Below, piece after piece: positions 16,913 through 24,879 of a stretch of DNA of 64,000 nucleotides. Made by a program: the position numbers and the translations under genes. Origin of the DNA: Clostridia bacterium (GTDB lineage: Bacteria > Bacillota_A > Clostridia > Christensenellales > Aristaeellaceae); NCBI GenBank assembly GCA_017399225.1, contig JAFQEB010000041.1, positions 28,571-92,570 on the forward strand, read 5' to 3'. Each line of letters starts with the position of its first letter. Within the stretch, counting starts at the first letter, position 1. The notes beneath the pieces are model-generated. The model did not search any database and had not been told where the DNA came from. It saw only the letters and a list, made by a program, of their open reading frames with translations.

Positions 16913-16921
16913 TGTTGCTGC

Positions 16922-16990
16922 TCAGCTGTGCCGATTTTTCAGCGCTTCCCACATGTCCCGCGGGGGCACGCCCTGCTGGTATAAAATGGT
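16922..16990 (-). pseudogene. hisE 3'-end fragment
   Basis: Read leftward, the last 21 codons encode a peptide ending in RHS and stop, with YQQGVP, RD-x-WE and LK-x-RHS in the same order as the C-terminus of the intact hisIE gene at 18017. About 16 of 21 residues agree. Upstream of this the frame has no HisE similarity and no start, so it is a remnant. It lies about 1.1 kb from the intact 3' end, on the same strand, with the HELTH protease gene between the two copies. Confidence 0.8.
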
Positions 16991-17016
16991 GCGCTCCTTT
17001 CTGGAAAAGGCACACC

Positions 17017-17045
17017 TTGCTGTTCTTGCTCCGATATGATAAAAT
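17017..17045 (+). promoter_or_regulatory. Promoter of the HELTH protease gene
   Basis: TTGCTG, 17 bases, TAAAAT, 59 bases before the ATG at 17105. Confidence 0.6.
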
Positions 17046-17104
17046 CAAACTGGTAGCTTGATACATATTCATTATGGAATGCTTGACTACTGTGGGGTGG
17101 GCGG

Positions 17105-17935
17105 ATGAGAGACAATATCGAAGTGAAAAACCTAGTACCCCGGTTTCTGAATTTCTACAGGTTGGCGCTGGGGCACGATGCAGAATCCCGGTTCACGCTG
17201 TGGAAGGAGCATTACGGCTTTGCGGCGGTTCCGCCCGGAGAACAAGGCGAGCAGGTGGCAAGGCAGCTGCTGGGAACAGCATGGGACAAATACGCGAAGG
17301 TTATTCCGCTGCTGGAGCAGTGGTCGCCGGATACAGAAACGGTGCAGCAGTATTTGTCGAAGATCAAATCCGCACTGGCGTACAGCGAACCGGTTGATGT
17401 TGTTCTCATTTTCTTCGTTGGCATGTTTGACGGGAATGCCTTTGCCGCCCCATATGGCGACCGGATGGCGATCTGCCTGCCGATCGAGGCTGGCGAAAGC
17501 AGCATCACGCTGGTGCACGAGCTGACGCATCTGGTGCACGGCAAGCTGACCGCTTCTGCGATGAGCTGGGAGAAAACCGTGGCGGAGATGATCTTCCAGG
17601 AGGGCCTGGCAACGCAGTTGAGTAAGCATCTGGTTCCCAATGAACAGGAGGAAGCCTATGTTGAGCATCAGCCCGGCTGGCTGCAGGATTGCCGTGCGGA
17701 TGAGAAGCAGATCGTTCATGGTATCAGGCCATACCTACAGGAAGGCTCGGCAGAGACGGTCATCCGGTTTACCATGGGAACGGGAACGACTGGCAGGCAG
17801 CGTGAGGGGTACTTCGCCGGCTGGAAGCTGATCGGGGATCTGCTGGCGGACGGCTGGTCGTTCGCGGACATTGCCAGGGTCCGGGAAGAGAATATGACAG
17901 ACGTTCTGAGAAAATATATTGATTTGGTACAGTAA
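17105..17935 (+). CDS. Putative zinc protease (DUF2268-like)
   Basis: The 276-residue protein has the zinc motif HELTH at 138-142 inside ITLVHELTHLVHG, and a likely third ligand Glu166 in FQEGLATQLSK. This matches the DUF2268 group of predicted Zn-dependent proteases. There is no signal peptide or membrane segment, so it is cytoplasmic. It has its own promoter and lies between the hisE fragment and the intact hisIE end, which marks it as a possible insertion into the his region. The substrate is unknown. Confidence 0.75.
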   Translation: MRDNIEVKNLVPRFLNFYRLALGHDAESRFTLWKEHYGFAAVPPGEQGEQVARQLLGTAWDKYAKVIPLLEQWSPDTETVQQYLSKIKSALAYSEPVDVVLIFFVGMFDGNAFAAPYGDRMAICLPIEAGESSITLVHELTHLVHGKLTASAMSWEKTVAEMIFQEGLATQLSKHLVPNEQEEAYVEHQPGWLQDCRADEKQIVHGIRPYLQEGSAETVIRFTMGTGTTGRQREGYFAGWKLIGDLLADGWSFADIARVREENMTDVLRKYIDLVQ

Positions 17936-17954
17936 CGGTTCGGCTTGCAGAAAA

Positions 17955-18010
17955 AGCAAAAAACGCACTTGCTCACCGCGCTCAAAAGCGGTGTGTAAGT
18001 GCGTTTTGTT
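17955..18010. terminator. Bidirectional terminator between the protease and his operon
   Basis: AAAACGCACTT (17960-17970) pairs with AAGTGCGTTTT (17997-18007), with a CACCGC/GCGGTG inner helix. Both flanks have T-tracts (TTTTGTT rightward; TTTTGCTTTTTC leftward), so it can stop both convergent units. Confidence 0.9.
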
Positions 18011-18016
18011 GATGGA

Positions 18017-19246
18017 TCAGCTGTGCCGCTTCTTGAGCACTTCCCACACGTCCCGCAGGGGTACGCCCTGCTGATACAGCAGCACCGTCAGGTGGTACAG
18101 CAAATCCGCGGCCTCGCCGGCCAGGCCGTCGGCGTCGCCCTTGATGGCGGCGATCACGGCCTCAGTGGCCTCTTCGCCCACCTTCTTGCCGATCTTCTCC
18201 GCGCCCTTGTCCAGCAGGTAGTTGGTGTAGGAGCCGGGCTTGGGGTTCGCGGCGCGCTCGGCGACGGTCTTCTCGATCGTGCTCAGGATGGCGCTGGTGG
18301 CGGGCATGTCGCCGTCCACCACGGGGTTGAAGAAGCAACTGCGTGCGCCGGTGTGGCAGGCGGGGCCGGTTTGGTCGACCTGCAGGAGGATCGAATCCGC
18401 GTCGCAGTCATAGCTCATGCGGATGACCTTCTGCAAATGGCCGCTGGTCGCGCCCTTGCGCCACAGCTCGTTGCGGCTGCGGCTCCAGTAGGTGGCGTAG
18501 CCGGATTCGAGGGTGGATTGCAGGCTCTCGGCGTTCATGTAGGCCTGCATCAGCACCTCGCCCGTGTAGGCGTCCTGGGCGATGGCGGGCACCAGCCCCC
18601 GCACGTCATAGCGGATGGCGGAGATATCGGCGGTGCGCACGTCCGGCGCAGAGGCGGCCTCGATCTTCGCGAACTGCTCCGGGGTAACGATGGCCTTCAG
18701 CGTCTCCATGGCCTGTGCATACTGGTTTTCGTAGGTGTAGAAAACGTCCTTCGGCTGCAGCTTGAAGCCAAGACTGACGTAGAGCAGGATGGCCTTCCAG
18801 CTCCAGGGCTGGGTGTGCAGCCAGACGGGCAGGCTGTTGTCCTCGCGGCGGAAGAGCCGCAGGCAGGTCTGGCACAGCGCCCGGCCGAGGCCCTTGCGCT
18901 GGTGATCCTCCCGGACGGCCACCCAGTGCAGCGCGCGTACGCCCATGCCCCGGGGGTCGTGCTCCCAGGCGATGGCGGTGCCCACGATTTCGCCCTCCGG
19001 CGACACGGCGAAGAACACCCGCTCGCGGGCCAGCTCCGGGTCTGCCAGATAGCGTGAGCAGAACGCGCTCAGAGCCTCGTCCGCCGTGGGAAACTCGCCG
19101 ATGGCGCACTCCAGCGCGGCCCACGCGTCCTCGTCGCCCGGCTGGTACGCGCGGATCACGTAGCCCTTGGGCAGCATGATCTCCATGGGCAGCACGCGGT
19201 CGCAGCGCATGATGATGTGATAGAAGGGGATGGTCTTGTCCAGCAT
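18017..19246 (-). CDS. hisIE: GNAT acetyltransferase fused to HisI-HisE (histidine steps 2 and 3)
   Basis: The 409-residue product has three parts. Residues 28-165 are a GNAT domain with the acetyl-CoA loop QRKGLG at 116-121. Residues 210-308 are HisI, phosphoribosyl-AMP cyclohydrolase ([46 protein letters not shown] with zinc-binding Cys/His). Residues 318-405 are HisE, phosphoribosyl-ATP pyrophosphatase ([26 protein letters not shown]). AAGGAGG is eight bases before the ATG and overlaps the end of hisA, so the GNAT part is the true N-terminus. Normal HisIE is about 200 residues; the acetyltransferase addition is unusual and its substrate is unknown. Confidence 0.92.
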   Translation of the reverse strand: MLDKTIPFYHIIMRCDRVLPMEIMLPKGYVIRAYQPGDEDAWAALECAIGEFPTADEALSAFCSRYLADPELARERVFFAVSPEGEIVGTAIAWEHDPRGMGVRALHWVAVREDHQRKGLGRALCQTCLRLFRREDNSLPVWLHTQPWSWKAILLYVSLGFKLQPKDVFYTYENQYAQAMETLKAIVTPEQFAKIEAASAPDVRTADISAIRYDVRGLVPAIAQDAYTGEVLMQAYMNAESLQSTLESGYATYWSRSRNELWRKGATSGHLQKVIRMSYDCDADSILLQVDQTGPACHTGARSCFFNPVVDGDMPATSAILSTIEKTVAERAANPKPGSYTNYLLDKGAEKIGKKVGEEATEAVIAAIKGDADGLAGEAADLLYHLTVLLYQQGVPLRDVWEVLKKRHS

Positions 19247-19249
19247 GCG

Positions 19250-19966
19250 TCACGCCTCCTTGTTGTATGCGAGGGCCTCCTCCAGCGTGAACGCGCCCTC
19301 GTACATCGCGCGTCCGAGGATCGCGCCCGCGCAGCCCGCGGCCTTCAAATTGCCCAGATCATTGAGGCAGCTCACGCCGCCGGAACCGATGATGTCCATA
19401 CCGGTCTGCTCAATGAGCCGCCGGGTGGCGTCGACATTGGGCCCCTGCATCATGCCGTCGCGGCTGACGTCGGTGTAGATCACGTCCTTCACGCCCATGT
19501 CGCGCATGCGCAGCGCCAGCTCCACCGCCGTCAGCGTGGAGGTCTCGACCCAGCCGCGGGTGGCGACCAGGCCGTTCTTCGCGTCGATGCCCACCGCGAT
19601 GCAGCCGGGGAAGGCCCGGGCAGCCTGACGCACCAGCTCGGGGTTTTCCGCCGCCGCCGTGCCGATGATGCAGCGCTTCACGCCGGCGTTCACCCGCAGC
19701 TCGATGTCCTGCATCGTGCGCAGTCCGCCGCCCAGCTCTACCTGGCCGTCAAAGGCAGCGACCACCTCGCGGATCAGCGGCAGATGGGCGGTCTTGCCCT
19801 CAAAAGCGGCGGTCAGGTCCACCAGATGCAGCCACTCGGCGCCCTTTGCGCGCCATTTGGCGGACATCTCGACGGGGTCGCCGTACACGGTCACGTCATC
19901 GCGCTTGCCCTGGCGCAGGCGCACCGCCTTGCCGTCCAGCATGTCAATGGCAGGGTAGAGGATCAT
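19250..19966 (-). CDS. hisA: Phosphoribosylformimino-AICAR-phosphate isomerase
   Basis: The 238-residue (beta-alpha)8 barrel enzyme opens ProFAR to PRFAR, the fourth step of histidine synthesis. It has the N-terminal catalytic Asp in YPAIDMLDGKAVRLRQG, the phosphate loops VELGGGLRT and IGSGGVS, and the second catalytic Asp in YTDVSRDGMMQGPN. It follows hisB by 63 bases and precedes the hisIE fusion by three. HisF, its usual partner in the operon, is missing here. Confidence 0.95.
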   Translation of the reverse strand: MILYPAIDMLDGKAVRLRQGKRDDVTVYGDPVEMSAKWRAKGAEWLHLVDLTAAFEGKTAHLPLIREVVAAFDGQVELGGGLRTMQDIELRVNAGVKRCIIGTAAAENPELVRQAARAFPGCIAVGIDAKNGLVATRGWVETSTLTAVELALRMRDMGVKDVIYTDVSRDGMMQGPNVDATRRLIEQTGMDIIGSGGVSCLNDLGNLKAAGCAGAILGRAMYEGAFTLEEALAYNKEA

Positions 19967-20029
19967 GAAAATTCCCTCCGGTCATTTTCAAATGATGAAT
20001 TAGGAATTATGAATTAGGAGCTGAGATGG

Positions 20030-20617
20030 TCAGTCCAGCGCACCCTTGGTAGACAGCACGCCCTGAATGCCCGCGTCCACGCGCATGGCGTCGCGCAGGG
20101 CCAGGCCGAAGGCCTTGAAGAGGGCCTCCAGCTTGTGGTGGTCGTTGCGGCCGGCGGCGACGTTCAGGTGAACGGTGAGGCCCGCGTTGACCGTCAGGGC
20201 CCGGAAGAACTCCTCGGCCATTTGCGTGCCCATGTCGCCGCAGCGCAGGGTGGCGAACTCGGCCGTGAAGGCCAGGTAGGGGCGGCCGCTGATGTCGATG
20301 GCGGCGAAGGCCAGGGCCTCGTCCATGGGCATCCAGGCGCTGCCGACGCGGCGGATGCCGGCCCGGTCGCCCAGGGCGTCGCGGATGGCCTTGCCCAGGC
20401 AGATGCCCACGTCCTCGATGGTGTGGTGCTCATCGACGTACAGGTCGCCCTGGCAGGTGAGGGTCAGGTCGATCTGCGCGAAGCGGCTGAAGGCGTCCAG
20501 CATGTGGTCGAAGAAGCCCACGCCGGTGGCCAGCTCCGTCTTGCCGGAGCCGTCGAGGTTCACGGTCAGGTTGATGTCGGTTTCCTTCGTCTTGCGGGCA
20601 AATGTGGCGGTACGCAT
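20030..20617 (-). CDS. hisB: Imidazoleglycerol-phosphate dehydratase
   Basis: The 195-residue monofunctional enzyme dehydrates IGP to imidazole-acetol phosphate. Manganese-binding motifs are clear: GVGFFDHMLD, DEHHTIEDVGI and GRNDHHKLEA. The length matches the dehydratase-only form, without the phosphatase of E. coli HisB. AAAGGAG lies eight bases before the ATG. A repeat-derived spacer (20690-20784) separates it from hisD. Confidence 0.95.
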   Translation of the reverse strand: MRTATFARKTKETDINLTVNLDGSGKTELATGVGFFDHMLDAFSRFAQIDLTLTCQGDLYVDEHHTIEDVGICLGKAIRDALGDRAGIRRVGSAWMPMDEALAFAAIDISGRPYLAFTAEFATLRCGDMGTQMAEEFFRALTVNAGLTVHLNVAAGRNDHHKLEALFKAFGLALRDAMRVDAGIQGVLSTKGALD

Positions 20618-20689
20618 GGAGGATGCTCCTTTGTTTGTCGGTTGTGGGCTGTACCCCAAGCCGCACGCGCGCGCAGCCGAAAGGCACAG

Positions 20690-20784
20690 CCTGGAAAGAT
20701 CGCGAAAAGGGTCAAGGGATGAAATCCCTTGCGGGGGTGCAGGGGCGAGGAGCCCCTGCCAGGGTCCAGGGACAGAGTCCCTGG
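20690..20784. repeat. Partial copy of the 3'-hairpin repeat inside the his operon
   Basis: Three back-to-back hairpins fill the hisD-hisB spacer: AAGGGATGAAATCCCTT, GCAGGGGCGAGGAGCCCCTGC and CCAGGGACAGAGTCCCTGG. The first has the same layout as the first hairpin of the copies at 33.45, 35.02, 37.28 and 54.31 kb, but the later blocks of that family are absent. On the coding strand it could slow or partly stop transcription between hisD and hisB. Confidence 0.65.
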
Positions 20785-22086
20785 TTACCCCTTGATCTCC
20801 TTGCCGAAGCGGATGGCCACGGAGTTGGCGTGGGCGTCGAGGCCCTCCTGCTGAGCCAGGAGGATCACCTGGTCGGCCACCTTCTCCAGTTCTGCGCGGG
20901 AGCAGCAGATGAGGCTGGACTTCTTCACGAAGTCATCCACGTTCAGCGGGGAGAAGAAACGGGCGGTGCCGGAGGTAGGCAGAACGTGGTTCGGGCCGGC
21001 GAAGTAATCTCCCAGAGGTTCGGGGGAGTAGTGGCCCATGAAGATCGCGCCGGCGTTCTCGATCAGGGGCAGCAGGGAGAAGGGATCGGCGACGGAAAGC
21101 TCGAGGTGCTCCGGGGCGATCTGGTTGGCGATGTCGGCGCAGTCCGCCATGGTCGGGGCCACCACGATGGTGCCGTAGGCGGAAAGGCTCTGTTCGACGA
21201 CCTCCTTGCGGGGCAGCAGCGCCGTTTGACGGGCCAGCTCGGCGTCCACCGCCGTAGCCAGGGCCGCGCTGTCGGTCACCAGGATGGCCGCCGCCAGGGG
21301 ATCGTGCTCGGCCTGGGACAGCAGGTCAGCCGCCACATAGCGGGGATCAGCGCTGTCGTCGGCGATCACCAGCACCTCGCTGGGGCCGGCGACCATGTCG
21401 ATGCCCACGTGGCCGAAGACCTCGCGCTTGGCGTTGGCAACGTAGATGTTGCCGGGGCCGGTGATCTTGTCCACCCGCGGGATGGATTCGGTGCCGAAGG
21501 CCAGGGCTGCCACAGCCTGGGCGCCGCCGACCTTGTAGATGCGGTCAACGCCGGCGATATCCGCCGCCACCAGCGCCAGGGGATAGCTCACGCCGCCGTC
21601 CTTGCCGGGAGGCGTCACCATCACGATGTCCTTGACGCCGGCGACCTTCGCGGGCAGCACGTTCATCAGCACGGAGGAGGGGTAGGCCGCCGTGCCGCCG
21701 GGCACGTACACGCCCACGCGGCTCAGGGGGGTGATCTTCTGGCCCAGGCTGATGGCCGGGTCGAAGTTCATCCAGGTGTTGGTCTTCTGCTTCTCGTGGA
21801 AGGCCGTGATGCGGCGCTTTGCCTCGCGCATGGCCTCCAGCCATTCGGGGGTCGCGGCCTCATAGGCCTTGTCAATCTCTTCGCGGGTGACCTGCACGGT
21901 CTCGGCGGTGAGGGTCACCTTGTCAAAGCGGGCGGTGTAGTCGAAGAGGGCCGCGTCGCCCTCCTCGCGCACGCGGGCGACGATCTCCTTCACGCGGGCG
22001 GAGATCTCGTCGTTTTGCAGCTGGCTGCGGTTCATCACGCGCTCCTTCAGGGCCTGCGCGTCGGACATATTCAGAATCGGGATCAT
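20785..22086 (-). CDS. hisD: Histidinol dehydrogenase
   Basis: The 433-residue zinc enzyme oxidises histidinol to histidine in two NAD-dependent steps. Seen are YVPGGTAAYPSSVLMNVLPA, KITGPGNIYVANAKREVFG, DMVAGPSEVLVIAD and the C-terminal GPNHVLPTSGTARFFSPL. The ATG at 22086 was chosen because GGAGG lies eight bases upstream; an ATG 15 bases earlier has no SD. It follows hisG by 18 bases. Confidence 0.96.
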   Translation of the reverse strand: MIPILNMSDAQALKERVMNRSQLQNDEISARVKEIVARVREEGDAALFDYTARFDKVTLTAETVQVTREEIDKAYEAATPEWLEAMREAKRRITAFHEKQKTNTWMNFDPAISLGQKITPLSRVGVYVPGGTAAYPSSVLMNVLPAKVAGVKDIVMVTPPGKDGGVSYPLALVAADIAGVDRIYKVGGAQAVAALAFGTESIPRVDKITGPGNIYVANAKREVFGHVGIDMVAGPSEVLVIADDSADPRYVAADLLSQAEHDPLAAAILVTDSAALATAVDAELARQTALLPRKEVVEQSLSAYGTIVVAPTMADCADIANQIAPEHLELSVADPFSLLPLIENAGAIFMGHYSPEPLGDYFAGPNHVLPTSGTARFFSPLNVDDFVKKSSLICCSRAELEKVADQVILLAQQEGLDAHANSVAIRFGKEIKG

Positions 22087-22104
22087 GTTCGTTCCCTCCA
22101 TATA

Positions 22105-22752
22105 TCAGTTGTTCAGTTTTGCCACTTCATTGGCCATTCCGTCGATGATTTGGCGGATGCGCTCGCGTTTGGTCTTCATGGACACGCGGTTGACCACCAG
22201 GCGGGCGGAGCACTCGGCGACTTCCTCCAGCACGGACAGGCCGTTGGCTCTGAGGGTGCTGCCGCTCTCGACGATGTCCAGGATCACGTCGGAGAGGCCG
22301 ATCACCGGGCCCAGCTCGATGGAGCCGTGCAGCTCGATGATCTCGATCGTCTGGCCCTTTGCGTCATAGTAGGCGCGGGCGACGTTGGGGTACTTGGTCG
22401 CCACGCGGAAGGTGGCGCGGGTGGCCTGCTGGTTCTTCTGGTCGGCATACCCGGCAATGCACAACCGGCACTTGCCGAAGGTCAGATCCAGCACCTCGTA
22501 CAGCGGGCGGCCCGCCTCCAGCAGGGTGTCCTTGCCCACCACGCCGAAGTCCGCCACGCCGTGATCCACATAGGTGGGCACGTCGCTGGGCTTGACGAGG
22601 ATGAAGCGGATGTTGTTGGCTTTATCCCACAAAACCAGCTGGCGGCCGGGGTTGCGGGGCTCTGAGCAGTCAATGCCCAGGTTTTCCAGAAGGGTGAAGG
22701 CCTGCTCTGCGAGCCTGCCCTTGGCCAGAGCAAAGGTGATAACCGGCTGCAT
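22105..22752 (-). CDS. hisG: ATP phosphoribosyltransferase, short form
   Basis: The 215-residue catalytic subunit performs the first committed step, joining ATP and PRPP. It begins VITFALAKGRLAEQAF and has the PRPP loop ELHGSIELGPVIGLSDVILD, then DIVESGSTLRANGL. It lacks the C-terminal regulatory domain of long HisG, as expected with a HisZ partner. Its ATG shares one base with the hisZ stop (TGATG). Confidence 0.95.
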   Translation of the reverse strand: MQPVITFALAKGRLAEQAFTLLENLGIDCSEPRNPGRQLVLWDKANNIRFILVKPSDVPTYVDHGVADFGVVGKDTLLEAGRPLYEVLDLTFGKCRLCIAGYADQKNQQATRATFRVATKYPNVARAYYDAKGQTIEIIELHGSIELGPVIGLSDVILDIVESGSTLRANGLSVLEEVAECSARLVVNRVSMKTKRERIRQIIDGMANEVAKLNN

Positions 22753-23963
22753 CAGAACACCGCCTTTCCATATTGCTGCAGACCGCCGGCGGTGATGTAC
22801 ACCGCTGCGCTGGCCTGGTTTGCGTCAACCCGGTGTCGCAGGGCCTCCGCGTTCATGCCGTACATGATGGCCACCGACACCCCGCGCTTGCGCTGCTGCT
22901 TGGCGTAGGCGATGGCCTCGGCCCGGCAGCCCTCCTCAAAGCCCAGTACGATGTCGGGGATCGGCGATTCGAAGGACGCTCCCTGGCGCTCCAGGGCGAT
23001 CAGCAGCAGCTTCATGCTCAGCGCGAAGCCCGTCGCGGGCAGCTCGCGGCCGAAGCGCGCCATCAGCCGGTCGTACCGGCCGCCGGACATCAGCGGCTGG
23101 CCCAGCTCGGCCACCAGGCCGCGGAAGATTGTGCCGGAGTAGTAGTTCGCCTGGTGCGCCATGCCCAGGTCGATGCTGATGCACCCGTCGCAGCCGTATT
23201 CCTTGAGCACGGCCATGATCTGCCGCAGGTTGTCGATGGCGGCGAGGCATTGCGGATGCTGCGTCAGCTTCTCCGCCTCGTCCAGGACGGATGCGTCGCC
23301 GTACAGGCGGGGCAGCTGCATCAGGCGGGCGATGGCGTCCTCCGCCAGCCCGCAGCGGGTCAGGTAGGCCTCCATGTCCATCAGGCTCTTCTGCTCGGTC
23401 AGGGCGCTGACGGCGGCGCACTGCTCGTCGGTCAGCCCGGCCTCCTTCAGGAAGCCGGTCACGAACTGCGCCTGGCCCAGCTCAATTTGAAAATCGCGCA
23501 ATCCGCTCTGCTGCAGCACATACACCGCCAGGGCGATGACCTCCGCGTCGGCCTGCGGGCTGGCTTCGCCCATCAGCTCCACGCCGGCCTGCGTCTCTTC
23601 GCACAGCAGGGACGAGGTCTCCGACAGCATCTTCGTGGCGGACTGCACATAGCACAGCCGCAGGGGCAGGGGAGCCTCCGCGAGCCTTCCGGCCGCCATG
23701 CGGGCCGCGGGGATGGTGGAGTCCGGCCGCACGGCCAGGATGCGCGCCTGGGCGTCGAAGGTCTTCCACAGGTGCTCGGGGCGGAAACCGTAGGTGCGGT
23801 CGTCGAGGGCGTCATAGAATTCCAGGATCGGCGTTTCGATCTCCTGATACCCCTCCAGCGTGAACAAATGTCGCAGGGTCTGCTCCAGCTGGCGCTTGCG
23901 CGCGCACTCGCCGGGCAGGGTGTCCTGCATGCCGCTGGGGATTTGCAGCTTACGACTTGCCAT
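22752..23963 (-). CDS. hisZ: ATP phosphoribosyltransferase regulatory subunit
   Basis: The 403-residue protein is a HisRS-like class II fold without synthetase function: motif 1 near PILEFYDALDD, LAVRPDSTIPAARM, RLCYVQSATKM and GGRYDRLMARFG near 290-301. It binds short HisG to make it active and feedback-sensitive to histidine. It heads the his operon, which reads hisZ-G-D-B-A-IE here; hisH, hisF and hisC are not in the window. Confidence 0.93.
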   Translation of the reverse strand: MASRKLQIPSGMQDTLPGECARKRQLEQTLRHLFTLEGYQEIETPILEFYDALDDRTYGFRPEHLWKTFDAQARILAVRPDSTIPAARMAAGRLAEAPLPLRLCYVQSATKMLSETSSLLCEETQAGVELMGEASPQADAEVIALAVYVLQQSGLRDFQIELGQAQFVTGFLKEAGLTDEQCAAVSALTEQKSLMDMEAYLTRCGLAEDAIARLMQLPRLYGDASVLDEAEKLTQHPQCLAAIDNLRQIMAVLKEYGCDGCISIDLGMAHQANYYSGTIFRGLVAELGQPLMSGGRYDRLMARFGRELPATGFALSMKLLLIALERQGASFESPIPDIVLGFEEGCRAEAIAYAKQQRKRGVSVAIMYGMNAEALRHRVDANQASAAVYITAGGLQQYGKAVF

Positions 23964-23991
23964 GTTTCCGACCTCCGGATGATTTGATGAT

Positions 23992-24011
23992 TTAGCACGA
24001 TAAAGTGCTAA
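23992..24011. promoter_or_regulatory. Inverted repeat in the his operon leader
   Basis: TTAGCAC and GTGCTAA are perfect 7-bp arms around six bases, placed right at the expected transcription start of the hisZ promoter. This is where a repressor operator would act. It looks like a shortened CIRCE but lacks the correct 9-base spacing. Confidence 0.5.
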
Positions 24012-24019
24012 TGCGATGA

Positions 24020-24048
24020 ATTATAGCAGGGTTTTACGATGATGTCAA
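24020..24048 (-). promoter_or_regulatory. Promoter of the his operon
   Basis: Full consensus TTGACA, 17 bases, TATAAT on the minus strand, about 57 bases before the hisZ ATG. Confidence 0.9.
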
Positions 24049-24075
24049 GAGGGTATTGAAAAAACTGGACGCGGA

Positions 24076-24213
24076 GACCTCATCCGGCCCTTCGTGCCAC
24101 CTTCCCCAGAGGGGAAGGCTGATTAGAAGGTACCTTCAGGTGCATTCGTCCACAAACTTAGCCTTCCCCTCTGGGGAAGGTGGCGCCGCGCTTGCGCGGT
24201 GACGGATGAGGTC
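24076..24213. mobile_element. MITE-like inverted-repeat element
   Basis: The 138-bp element has 11-bp perfect ends (GACCTCATCCG / CGGATGAGGTC) and, inside, a perfect 25-bp inverted repeat at 24096-24120 and 24160-24184 built on CCTTCCCCAGAGGGGAAGG. It has no coding capacity. It lies immediately after the DUF559 stop codon. Its form fits a miniature transposable element or long palindromic terminator. Confidence 0.7.
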
Positions 24214-24579
24214 CTACCACGCGCCTTCGATTGCGACGTCAATGGCCCTGCACACGGCGTCGAATTCCTGGTTTACCTGTTTGTTGGTAAACCGGATAAC
24301 CCGAAGGCCGAGACTGTTCAGGTAAGCGGTGCGGTTTTTGTCCCACTCTTTGCCTTCGTCCGAGAAATGCTGAGCACCATCGATTTCAATCACCAGCTTT
24401 GCGCTGCTGCAGTAGAAATCGACGATATAGCAACCGAAAGCCTTCTGTCGCCGAAATTGTCGGGGATGGGTTCTGAGAAAGCCATACCACAGGAGTTTTT
24501 CCTCCGGGGTAGGGTGACGACGGTTTTCCTGCGCGTAGTCCTTCAAGTGGGTCTGATAATAGTAGCGCTCTCCTGTCAT
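24214..24579 (-). CDS. DUF559 endonuclease-like protein
   Basis: The 121-residue protein has the DUF559 core, a very-short-patch-repair/restriction-endonuclease-like fold: LRRNPTPEE-type start (RRHPTPEEKLLWYGFLR), QFRRQKAFGCYIVDFYC, then LVIEIDGAQH and RVIRFTNKQV. The VDFYC and EIDG acidic residues fit the PD-(D/E)xK active site. Stand-alone members are common passengers near mobile elements and their function is poorly defined. The ATG follows GGAGG by six bases. Confidence 0.85.
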   Translation of the reverse strand: MTGERYYYQTHLKDYAQENRRHPTPEEKLLWYGFLRTHPRQFRRQKAFGCYIVDFYCSSAKLVIEIDGAQHFSDEGKEWDKNRTAYLNSLGLRVIRFTNKQVNQEFDAVCRAIDVAIEGAW

Positions 24580-24599
24580 GTGCAGCCTCCAACTATACA

Positions 24600-24628
24600 A
24601 TTATATCATTCCTGCTTCATGCAGTCCA
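24600..24628 (-). promoter_or_regulatory. Probable promoter of the DUF559 gene
   Basis: TGGACT, 17 bases, TATAAT on the minus strand, 20 bases before the ATG at 24579. The -35 box is weak. Confidence 0.5.
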
Positions 24629-24658
24629 CGCAAGAACAAAGGAAGCACACGAAAGTAC

Positions 24659-24697
24659 AGAAAAAGGACACGGCTGGCGGCGAAGCAAACCGTGTCC
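24659..24697 (-). terminator. Leftward terminator in the 24.6-24.9 kb gap
   Basis: GGACACGG and CCGTGTCC form an 8-bp stem around a loop that can fold further; on the minus strand TTTTTCTG follows. It ends whatever is transcribed leftward from the small membrane protein gene at 24880. The 24698-24879 stretch holds two more hairpins (ATGCGGA/TCCGCAT at 24754-24770; 12-bp arms at 24805-24816 and 24870-24881) but no gene I can support. Confidence 0.75.
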
Positions 24698-24879
24698 AAA
24701 TGGGGGGAGGGGAATGTTGCAGGTCGTGAGCAAAGTGTGGTTGTAGTAGTCGGATGCGGAGAATCCGCATTGGTGGAGTGCCCTGGCGTCTGACACTTTT
24801 CCGGGACTTCCCCTCGAGGAAAATGAGCAGACAGACAGGACAACACCTGCCCTGACCTATAACATTCGCCGAGGGGAAG

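Noticed and set aside
23992..24011. CIRCE heat-shock operator before hisZ
   Set aside because: The arms TTAGCAC/GTGCTAA are separated by six bases; CIRCE needs TTAGCACTC-N9-GAGTGCTAA.
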